Positions 1 to 6,015 of a DNA stretch of 6,015 bases are shown piece after piece (position 1 is the first letter of the stretch; each line of letters opens with the position of its first letter). A program made the translations under genes and the position numbers. The DNA comes from an uncultured Corynebacterium sp. Its GTDB lineage: Bacteria; Actinomycetota; Actinomycetes; Mycobacteriales; Mycobacteriaceae. Below the pieces are notes generated by a model. It saw only the letters and a program-made list of their open reading frames with translations, was not told where the DNA came from and did not search any database. Where the stretch lies: assembly GCF_946223165.1 (NCBI RefSeq), contig NZ_CAMIBP010000065.1:1-6015 (forward strand), read 5' to 3'.

Positions 1-9
1 GGGGTGCGT

Positions 10-15
10 TAGGAT
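10..15 (+). promoter_or_regulatory. Putative -10 box of ychF (leaderless start)
   Basis: TAGGAT fits the actinobacterial TAnnnT -10 pattern and ends 7 nt before the GTG start at 23, so transcription would begin at or next to the start codon and give a leaderless mRNA. The same bases contain AGGA (11-14), which could instead be a ribosome-binding site with 8 nt spacing. The two readings cannot be separated here, and the -35 region lies outside the window. Confidence 0.35.
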
Positions 16-22
16 TGGCCCC

Positions 23-1108
<1,086 letters not shown>

Positions 1109-1129
1109 TCCCTGACCACCGCCTGATTG

Positions 1130-1163
1130 TCCCGGCACCGCTGCGCGCGGCGCCGGGATTTTT
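1130..1163 (+). terminator. Rho-independent terminator of ychF
   Basis: TCCCGGC (1130-1136) pairs with GCCGGGA (1152-1158). Inside it CCGC (1138-1141) pairs with GCGG (1147-1150) around a 5-nt loop, with one A/C mismatch between the two stems. Five T follow at 1159-1163. It lies 21 nt after the ychF stop. On the minus strand the hairpin is not followed by a T run, so it should work only for ychF and not for the converging dehydrogenase gene. Confidence 0.9.
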
Positions 1164-1194
1164 CTGTCCGGGGGCACGTCGAAAGGACTCCACC

Positions 1195-1332
1195 ATGCTC
1201 GCACTCGTCACCGGTTCTTCCACCGGCATTGGTGTGCACATCGCCGAGCAGCTTGCCGAGCGCGGCTATGAGGCCGTCACGGTCGGCGCGTCTCCTCGCG
1301 CCCGCGCACCTAGAGGTACAGCGCCTTCATGA
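1195..1332 (+). pseudogene. N-terminal remnant of a short-chain dehydrogenase/reductase
   Basis: The ATG at 1195 follows a good ribosome-binding site, AAAGGA (1182-1187), with 7 nt spacing. The peptide starts MLALVTGSSTGIGVHIAEQL and continues with a helix and a second strand (GYEAVTVGAS), the classic first beta-alpha-beta of an SDR Rossmann fold; TGSSTGIG at residues 6-13 is the NAD(P) glycine motif. SDRs are normally about 230-280 aa, but this frame stops after 45 codons at 1330-1332. The last dozen residues are Arg/Pro/Ala-rich and do not look like an SDR; from 1310 on the DNA codes on the other strand for the end of the aldehyde dehydrogenase. The SDR homology therefore appears to end around 1287-1300, and the rest (catalytic Ser-Tyr-Lys) is gone. 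No promoter is visible after the ychF terminator. The intact start suggests a recent deletion or rearrangement. Its substrate cannot be inferred. Confidence 0.8.
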
Positions 1333-2857
1333 CCTGCATGCCCGCGGAGATGACCGGGCGGAAGCGTTCCGGTGGCAACAGCTTCGACGGCGCGATGGGG
1401 TGGAGGCGCTGCTGCGCGACGGTGCGCTCGTTGGCCCACAGCCGCATGCCAGAGACGCCGTGGCGGTGATTGAGCCCGGATTCCTTGACGCCGCCGCCGG
1501 GCGCGGCGATGGAGCCGTAGGCCGCGGCGAAGCCCTCGTTGATGTTGACCATGCCGGCCTCCAGCTGGGAGGCGACGGCCCACGCGTGCCGGGCGTTGCC
1601 GGACCACACGCTGGCGGCCAGTCCGTAGGAGGTGTCGTTGGCTAGCGCGATGGCCTCCTCGTCCGAATGCACCTTGTAGATCGACAGCACCGGCCCAAAG
1701 GTTTCCGCCGCGTAGCACGCCATGGCAGAGGTGACGCCGGTGAGCACGGTCGGCTCGAAGAAGTAGGGGCCCAGGTCCGGGCGGTGGCGCCCGCCGGTGA
1801 GCACGGTCGCGCCGTGGGCCACGGCGTCATCGACGTGCGCGCGGACCGCGTCGAGCTGCTTGGCGGAGGTCAGCGACCCGATGGTTGCCGAGTCGTCGAA
1901 GGCGGCGCCGAGGCGCTCACGCCCGATGGCCGCGATGAGCTCGCGCACATAAGCGTCGTAGACGTCCGCGTGCACGTAGGCGCGCTCGGCGGACATGCAC
2001 AGCTGCCCGGAGGAGGAGAAGGCGGCCCGGACGGTGCCGGCGGCGGTGCGGGCCGAGTCGGCATCGTCAAGCACGAGCAACGGGTTCTTTCCGCCCAGTT
2101 CCAGCATGGTGGGGACCAGGCGCGCGGCGGACTGCGCCGCAATGGACTTACCCACGGCCGTGGAGCCGGTGAATGAGACGCCGTCGACGCGGGGGAGGAG
2201 TGCGTCACCCACCGTGGCGCCCTCACCAGGCACGAGCTGCCAGCAGTCCGCGGGCAGGCCGGCCTCGATGGCAAGACGGCGCAGGACGATTGCGGTGAGC
2301 GTTGTCTGCGAGTCAGGCTTGTGGACGACAGCGTTGCCCGCGGAAAGTGCGGCGAGGACGTCGCCGACGCCGAGGCTGAGTGGGTAGTTCCACGGGCTGA
2401 TGAGCCCCACGACGCCGAGCGGGTAATACTGCGTGCGCGTGCGGGTGAGCACCGGCAGCGCGCCGGGGTGGCGCTCGTCGCCGAAGGCGCGTCGTAGGGA
2501 GCGGGCGTAGAAGCGGGCGCAGTTGTAGAGGTCCATGACCTCGTCGAACGCGTGGGAGCGGGACTTGCCGTTCTCGGCCTGGATGAGATCGAGGATGAGG
2601 TCCTCATTCTTCCGCGCCAGATCGTGCAGGCGCAGGAACACCGCGGCGCGCTCACGCAGGGATGCCGCGCCCCACGCGGGTTGGGCGGCCCGCGCGTCCG
2701 CGACGGCGTGCTCGACATCGGATGCCGTGGCTGTGGGGAACGCGAAGAACTCTTCCCCCGTGAACGGGGCCAGCGCGGACCACCGCGGGCCCGTGCCGCG
2801 GACATCGGCGGCGGGCTCGGAGGCGAGCACTTCGCACAGGCGGGCGGGAAATTCCAT
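1310..2857 (-). CDS. gabD2: Aldehyde dehydrogenase, succinate-semialdehyde dehydrogenase GabD2-type
   Basis: NAD(P)-dependent aldehyde dehydrogenase, probably cytosolic, oxidising an aldehyde (succinate semialdehyde in the closest characterised type) to the acid. The 515 aa length agrees with GabD2 proteins of mycobacteria and corynebacteria. Visible motifs: SPWNYP (154-159, oxyanion Asn157), the cofactor-binding HKPDSQT around Lys180, GSTAVG (231-236), LELGGKNP with general-base Glu253, SSSGQLC with nucleophile Cys287, and ETFGPV (385-390). The stretch GALPVLTRT before the first motif and the ending VNINEGFAAAYGS...KESGLNHRHG are also GabD2-like. The start is ATG at 2857, because GAGGAG (2864-2869) sits 6 nt upstream; an in-frame TTG at 2861-2863 would leave no spacing. 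It is divergent from the PLP enzyme gene and its 3' end overlaps the SDR remnant. No terminator is visible beyond the stop at 1310. No aminotransferase (gabT) is adjacent, so the semialdehyde substrate is an inference from family only. Confidence 0.88.
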   Translation of the reverse strand: MEFPARLCEVLASEPAADVRGTGPRWSALAPFTGEEFFAFPTATASDVEHAVADARAAQPAWGAASLRERAAVFLRLHDLARKNEDLILDLIQAENGKSRSHAFDEVMDLYNCARFYARSLRRAFGDERHPGALPVLTRTRTQYYPLGVVGLISPWNYPLSLGVGDVLAALSAGNAVVHKPDSQTTLTAIVLRRLAIEAGLPADCWQLVPGEGATVGDALLPRVDGVSFTGSTAVGKSIAAQSAARLVPTMLELGGKNPLLVLDDADSARTAAGTVRAAFSSSGQLCMSAERAYVHADVYDAYVRELIAAIGRERLGAAFDDSATIGSLTSAKQLDAVRAHVDDAVAHGATVLTGGRHRPDLGPYFFEPTVLTGVTSAMACYAAETFGPVLSIYKVHSDEEAIALANDTSYGLAASVWSGNARHAWAVASQLEAGMVNINEGFAAAYGSIAAPGGGVKESGLNHRHGVSGMRLWANERTVAQQRLHPIAPSKLLPPERFRPVISAGMQVMKALYL

Positions 2858-2863
2858 GACCAA

Positions 2864-2869
2864 CTCCTC
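2864..2869 (-). promoter_or_regulatory. Ribosome-binding site of the aldehyde dehydrogenase
   Basis: GAGGAG on the minus strand, 6 nt before the ATG at 2857. It decides the start in favour of that ATG over the TTG directly abutting it. With the -10 box at 2879-2884 the 5' leader would be only about 15 nt. Confidence 0.7.
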
Positions 2870-2878
2870 AAAAGTGTG

Positions 2879-2884
2879 AGTATA
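2879..2884 (-). promoter_or_regulatory. -10 box of the aldehyde dehydrogenase gene
   Basis: TATACT on the minus strand. Transcription should start about 7 nt downstream, near 2872, just before the ribosome-binding site. No convincing -35 box is seen at 17-19 nt. Confidence 0.55.
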
Positions 2885-2886
2885 GT
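2881..2886 (+). promoter_or_regulatory. -10 box of the PLP enzyme/oxidase operon (leaderless)
   Basis: TATAGT ends 6 nt before the ATG at 2893. No purine-rich ribosome-binding site lies between the box and the ATG, so the transcript probably begins at the A of the start codon. Only a poor -35 candidate (TGACCA, 2857-2862) is present. Four of its six bases are shared with the opposite-strand -10 box. Confidence 0.6.
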
Positions 2887-2892
2887 TACACC

Positions 2893-4113
2893 ATGGCGAC
2901 CATTATGACACAGCCCGCACCGCACGTCGTCCGCAAGGTCGAGGAGCTTATCGCGGCCGGTAGCGCCGCGGCCCCCTGCGCCGTCGTCGATGTCGAGGCC
3001 TTCGACTACAACGCGGCCGAGATGCGCTCCCAAGCGGACGGCCTGCCCATCCGTGTGGCCTCCAAGTCCCTGCGCAGCGTAACCGCCCTGCGCCGTGCGC
3101 TGGACACGGACGGCTTCCGCGGCATTCTTGCCTATTCCGTCCCCGAGGCCATCGCGTTGGCCCGCGTCGGCTTCGACGACATCGTCGTCGCGTATCCCAG
3201 TGTCAACGTTCCCGCCCTCCGTGAGCTGGCTGCCGATGCCGCCCTGCGCGAGGCGGTCACCGTCATGATCGACTCCACCGCGCACCTCGACCTGCTCGGC
3301 ACGCTGGGGGCGGGCCCGGTGCGCGTCGCCATGGACCTTGACTGCACGTTCCGTCCCGTGCGGCGGACCGGGCGGTGGGCCATTGGACCGCGCCGCTCCC
3401 CGGTGCGCACGGCCGACGACGCCGCCGCCCTGGCTCGGGCCTGTGCGCGCAGCCCGCACGTCCAACTGGTGGGCATGATGGCCTACGAGGGGCAGGTGGC
3501 CTCCGTCCCCGACGGGGAAACCGGTCCCGTCGGCGCGGTTAAGCGCTGGATACGCACCTCATCGCTGGACGACCTCGCACCGCGGCGCGCCGCCTGCATC
3601 GCCGCGGTGCGCGACCACGCGGACCTCGAGTTCGTCAACGGCGGCGGCACCGGATCGCTGGGGGAGTCCGCCGCCGAGGCCGCCGAGTTCGGCACGCTCA
3701 CGGAGCTCGCCGCCGGCTCCGGCTTCTACACGCCCGCCATCTTCGACTCCTTTACTGGGGTTAACCACAAGGCCGCCGCGTTCTTCGCCTGCTCCGTCTC
3801 CCGCCTGCCCGCAAAGGGGTGGGCCACCGTCAACTCCGGTGGCTGGGTGGCCTCTGGTCCGCCCGCCGCGGACAGGCTGCCGGTTCCCGTCCTGCCCGCG
3901 GGCCTGAAGTACTCCGGCACGGAGGGACCCGGCGAGGTCCAAACGCCCCTGCGCGGGCGGGCCACGAAGAACCTGCACGTGGGCGACCTCGTGTGGTTTC
4001 GCCACGCCAAGGCCGGCGAGATGACCGAACACGTCCCCGAGCTTATCGCCGTCTCCTCCAGTGGCGTTGAGCGCTGGGACACCTACCGAGGACAAGGATG
4101 GACCTTCCGATGA
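2893..4113 (+). CDS. Amino acid deaminase/D-threonine aldolase-like PLP enzyme
   Basis: Fold-type III (alanine-racemase-like) PLP enzyme of 406 aa, expected to be cytosolic. Relatives are D-threonine aldolases and D-serine dehydratases (DSD1), which cleave or deaminate D-beta-hydroxy amino acids. Seen: IRVASKSLRSV with Schiff-base Lys58, GILAYSVPEA (77-86), AMDLDCTFRP (146-155), GMMAYEGQVA (194-203), the phosphate-binding NGGGTGS (249-255), AGSGFYTPAIFDSF (274-287), and a C-terminal domain ending in HAKAGE (371-376) and TYRGQGWTFR. In characterised DSD/DTA enzymes the last domain carries a metal-binding His-x-Cys; here it is His371-x-Lys373, so the metal site may differ or be absent. The start at 2893 is supported by a -10 box 6 nt upstream (leaderless mRNA); an internal ATG at 2905 is the alternative. 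The 3' end overlaps the oxidase gene. The family is secure, but the substrate and whether it acts as aldolase or deaminase are unknown. Confidence 0.85.
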   Translation: MATIMTQPAPHVVRKVEELIAAGSAAAPCAVVDVEAFDYNAAEMRSQADGLPIRVASKSLRSVTALRRALDTDGFRGILAYSVPEAIALARVGFDDIVVAYPSVNVPALRELAADAALREAVTVMIDSTAHLDLLGTLGAGPVRVAMDLDCTFRPVRRTGRWAIGPRRSPVRTADDAAALARACARSPHVQLVGMMAYEGQVASVPDGETGPVGAVKRWIRTSSLDDLAPRRAACIAAVRDHADLEFVNGGGTGSLGESAAEAAEFGTLTELAAGSGFYTPAIFDSFTGVNHKAAAFFACSVSRLPAKGWATVNSGGWVASGPPAADRLPVPVLPAGLKYSGTEGPGEVQTPLRGRATKNLHVGDLVWFRHAKAGEMTEHVPELIAVSSSGVERWDTYRGQGWTFR

Positions 4114-5411
4114 GCAGCTTTTCCAACTGGGCCGGTTCCGTGACCACGGCGCCGCACACCTTCCACCGCCCCGCCACCATCGCGGAAGTCCAGCGAATCG
4201 TCGCCGCGGGCCGGGGGAGCCTGCGCACCGTCGGCGCCGGTCACTCCTTCACACCCGTGGCCGCCGGGGACGGTGAGATGATGAATCTCGATGCCTTGAG
4301 CGGCATCGTCAGCGTGGACCGAGAGCGGGCTCGCGTGCGCTTCCTGGCGGGCACCCGCCTGCGCGACGTGCCCGCGCTGCTACGCCCCTTCGGTCTGGCG
4401 TTGGCTAACCAGGGCGACGTCGACCCGCAGTCGCTGGCTGGCGCCATCTCCACCTCCACCCACGGCACAGGCCTGGGTTTTACCGGGTTTGCCGGCACCG
4501 TCACCGGCCTCACGCTGGTCGATGCCGAGGGCGCGCTGCGGCGCTACTCGCTCGACGAGGACCCCGAGCTGCTCAAGCTCGTCGTCGTCTCCGTCGGCGC
4601 CCTCGGCGTTGTCGTCGAGGTCGAGATGCAGTGCGTGCCCGCCTTCGACCTGCTGGCCGAGGAATCCGGCGCCCCCATCGACGACATCCTGGATAACTGG
4701 GAGGAGCTCTCCCGCGGCGTCGACCACTTCGAGTCCTACTGGTTCCCGCACACCGACATGGCCATGACCAAGTCCAACACTCGCCTGGAACCCGGCGCGC
4801 CTACGCCAGGCGGCGACGCCACACGGTCCCGCTTCAAACAATTCGTCGATGATGAGGTGGTGGGCAACGGCGCCTATGCCGCACTGCTGGGCATCGGCCG
4901 CGCCGTGCCTTCGACCGTGCCCGCGTTCAACCGCTTCGCCACGGCGGTAATCTCCCACAACCGCTACCGCGCCGCCGCCCACCAGGTCTTTGTCACCCCG
5001 CGCCGCGTGAAGTTCCACGAGATGGAGTACGCCGTCCCGCTGGCCGACGGGCCGGAGGCCGTCCGCGAGATCCGCCGCTTCATCGACGCCCAGGGCTGGC
5101 GCATCGCCTTCCCCTTGGAGCTGCGCACCACCGCGGCTGACGACGTCGCCCTGTCCACTGCGCACGGCCGCGAGTCCATGTACATCGCCTTCCACGTCCC
5201 CAGGTTCAAGAATCCGCACGATTACATGCCGGCGGTCGAACCCATCTTGCGCGCCGCCGGCGGACGCCCGCACTGGGGCAAGATGAACACGCTTGGCCGA
5301 GAGGACTTTGCGCAGCTTTACCCGCGCTTCGACGAGTTCTGCGCCCTGCGGGAGGACATGGATCCGGGGCGGAGGTTTGGGTCGGAGTACCTCACGACCG
5401 TGTTTGGCTAG
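4098..5411 (+). CDS. FAD-linked sugar-lactone/alditol oxidase (D-arabinono-1,4-lactone oxidase family)
   Basis: VAO/PCMH-fold flavoprotein oxidase of 437 aa, with an N-terminal FAD-binding domain and a C-terminal ALO substrate domain. It should oxidise an alditol or aldonolactone, passing electrons to O2 (giving H2O2) or another acceptor. Seen: VGAGHSFTPV with His49, equivalent to the covalent FAD-binding His of Streptomyces AldO; GDVDPQSLAGAISTSTHGTG (106-125); the catalytic pair Glu341-x-Arg343 in FPLELRTT; and the family signature HWGK (392-395) with Lys395. No signal peptide or membrane segment is apparent. Two starts are possible: ATG 4098, with AGGA (4089-4092) 5 nt upstream and a 16-nt overlap with the previous gene, or ATG 4110, in a 4-nt ATGA overlap with its stop. 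I favour 4098 on ribosome-binding-site spacing, though the protein is conserved-looking only from the second Met. Either way it is translationally coupled to the PLP enzyme. Its stop overlaps the convergent mcrC fragment. The substrate is not decided by sequence. Confidence 0.88.
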   Translation: MDLPMSSFSNWAGSVTTAPHTFHRPATIAEVQRIVAAGRGSLRTVGAGHSFTPVAAGDGEMMNLDALSGIVSVDRERARVRFLAGTRLRDVPALLRPFGLALANQGDVDPQSLAGAISTSTHGTGLGFTGFAGTVTGLTLVDAEGALRRYSLDEDPELLKLVVVSVGALGVVVEVEMQCVPAFDLLAEESGAPIDDILDNWEELSRGVDHFESYWFPHTDMAMTKSNTRLEPGAPTPGGDATRSRFKQFVDDEVVGNGAYAALLGIGRAVPSTVPAFNRFATAVISHNRYRAAAHQVFVTPRRVKFHEMEYAVPLADGPEAVREIRRFIDAQGWRIAFPLELRTTAADDVALSTAHGRESMYIAFHVPRFKNPHDYMPAVEPILRAAGGRPHWGKMNTLGREDFAQLYPRFDEFCALREDMDPGRRFGSEYLTTVFG

Positions 5412-5419
5412 CTATCCAA
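5404..5419. repeat. 16-bp near-perfect palindrome at the convergent stops
   Basis: TTGGCTAGCTATCCAA is symmetric except for one C/T pair and contains both stop codons (CTAG gives TAG on each strand). It has no T run and is short, so it is a weak candidate for a terminator. It also marks the change from GC-rich to lower-GC DNA. Confidence 0.35.
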
Positions 5420-5929
5420 CCAAGTGGTGAGCGCCTCCAACTCGTGTCGCAGAAAGCACCAGGGAAGTGAAAGATCAAGGGTTCTCACACCTATTCGATT
5501 TCCCCCGAATACTTCGTCGAGGTAGGGCTGCATGGGGGAATCCGTCTTGGCATAGAGGAGAAGCCCGGAGACCGGGCCAGAGGTTTGGCGGGCGGCATTC
5601 TTGACGTACGTGAATATCTGGTAGAGGTTGGCCGAATGAATAGTCTCTTTTCCGAAGGTGCTTTTCTGCAGCGTTTGCGAGTAGTACTTTGCATCGATGA
5701 TGAGCGTGCTGGCCCCTGTACTCAGATGGACGTCCGACTTCATTGAGGGAAGAAGACTGACGTCGTTGGCGCTGGGTTGGCGGTCCCACACGATAATGCG
5801 TGAACCGGGGTGTAGTTCTGGGTGATGGGTTTTAAAGTATTCACGGAGGAAGTTTTCATATAGTCTGCTCAGGGCATCATCGGAAATCCATGAGTCGAGT
5901 TTCTTTCCTGACGCGGATTCGGTGAGCAT
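5408..5929 (-). pseudogene. mcrC: C-terminal fragment of McrC, nuclease subunit of McrBC restriction
   Basis: McrC is the endonuclease partner of the McrB GTPase in restriction of DNA with modified cytosine. The 173 aa seen match only the C-terminal half of the usual ~350 aa: the lead-in helix ALSRLYENFLREYF (19-32), then a PD-(D/E)xK nuclease core with Asp66 (MKSDVHL), Asp79 and Lys81 (LIIDAKYY), and NLYQIFTYVKN (101-111) followed by SGLLLYA. The 13- and 2-residue spacings equal those of the E. coli McrC catalytic triad (D244, D257, K259, from memory). The N-terminal McrB/DNA-contact half is missing, and an in-frame TAA lies 14 codons before the ATG at 5929. That ATG has only a weak GGA upstream and is probably an internal Met. 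GC is visibly lower (about half) than in the other genes, suggesting horizontal acquisition. If translated it keeps a nuclease core without its partner-binding region. A genuinely short McrC variant is less likely. Confidence 0.7.
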
Positions 5930-6015
5930 GAGGTCCGAGAGTGTCCGATTGTTTGTGTGCGGGGGCTTGGTTTACAAGTAGTCCGCGAATCGGTCGGGGT
6001 AAGCCACGGCTAGTT
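5930..6015 (-). mobile_element. Possible end of an insertion sequence (IS256/Mutator-like transposase tail)
   Basis: On the minus strand an open frame enters from the window edge and ends at TAA (5972-5974); its last residues are LAVAYPDRFADYL. This resembles, from memory, the extreme C-terminus of actinobacterial Mutator/IS256 transposases, but 13 residues are too few to be sure; the end of mcrB or another gene is the main alternative. After the stop, about 30-40 nt up to roughly 5935-5943 (GTGTCCGATTGTTTGTGTGC on the plus strand, 5941-5960) could hold the terminal inverted repeat. An insertion here would explain why the mcrC homology starts abruptly. Confidence 0.3.

Larger units (their letters stand above)
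2874..2891. promoter_or_regulatory. Imperfect 18-bp dyad, candidate operator over the divergent promoters
   Basis: The sequence GTGTGAGTATAGTTACAC is symmetric at 14 of 18 positions (GTGT...ACAC arms around a central TA step). It covers both -10 boxes, so a dimeric regulator bound here would block both directions at once. No regulator gene lies in the window, and I cannot assign the motif to a known family. Confidence 0.4.

Noticed and set aside
1130..1158. The ychF terminator hairpin acting also for the converging aldehyde dehydrogenase transcript
   Set aside because: On the minus strand the stem is followed by CAATCAGG, with no T run.
1127..1645. 172-codon plus-strand frame after ychF
   Set aside because: It starts inside the terminator region and is antisense to the aldehyde dehydrogenase; the real coding trace here is the SDR remnant in another frame.
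2855..2863. TTG at 2861-2863 as start of the aldehyde dehydrogenase (517 aa)
   Set aside because: It directly abuts the GAGGAG ribosome-binding site, leaving no spacing; the ATG at 2857 has the correct 6 nt.
1870..3465. 531-codon open frame on the minus strand spanning the aldehyde dehydrogenase start and the PLP enzyme gene
   Set aside because: It crosses the divergent promoter and overlaps two well-supported genes; its product is low-complexity Arg/Pro/Ser/Gly-rich, as expected from a shadow frame in high-GC DNA.
4380..5273. 297-codon open frame antisense to the oxidase gene
   Set aside because: A codon-bias shadow of the oxidase; Gly/Val/Asp-rich with no domain signature.

Overview
The window reads as chromosomal DNA of a high-GC actinobacterium, most likely a Corynebacterium. 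Codon third positions are mostly G/C (roughly two thirds GC overall by eye), short -10 boxes sit right next to start codons, and the genes look corynebacterial/mycobacterial in type. The genus is inferred from gene style and was not checked by a search.

Layout, left to right. (1) 23-1108 (+): a complete ychF, encoding the universally conserved YchF/Ola1 P-loop ATPase, followed by a strong rho-independent terminator at 1130-1163. (2) 1195-1332 (+): the first ~30 codons of a short-chain dehydrogenase with an intact ribosome-binding site and TGxxxGIG cofactor motif. It breaks off where it runs into the 3' end of the next gene and is a gene remnant. (3) 1310-2857 (-): a complete aldehyde dehydrogenase of the succinate-semialdehyde dehydrogenase GabD2 type. 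(4) 2858-2892: a very compact divergent promoter in which the -10 boxes of both directions overlap inside an imperfect 18-bp dyad. (5) 2893-4113 (+) and 4098-5411 (+): two overlapping genes, a fold-type III PLP enzyme of the amino acid deaminase/D-threonine aldolase-like family and an FAD-linked sugar-lactone/alditol oxidase. (6) 5408-5929 (-): the C-terminal half of McrC, the nuclease subunit of a modified-cytosine restriction system, in clearly lower-GC DNA. (7) 5930-6015: DNA just upstream of the mcrC fragment that ends an unrelated reading frame, possibly the tail of an IS256/Mutator-type transposase.

How the genes may work together: the PLP enzyme and the flavin oxidase are almost certainly co-transcribed and translationally coupled. 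The aldehyde dehydrogenase is divergently expressed from the same control region. An aldolase releasing an aldehyde and a dehydrogenase oxidising it would make a small catabolic or detoxification module, but the substrates cannot be read from sequence. The right edge is an accessory region with a decayed restriction system. I found no CRISPR array, tRNA, rRNA or clearly new defence system; the most interesting points are the interleaved divergent promoter, the altered metal-site motif in the PLP enzyme and the two gene remnants.
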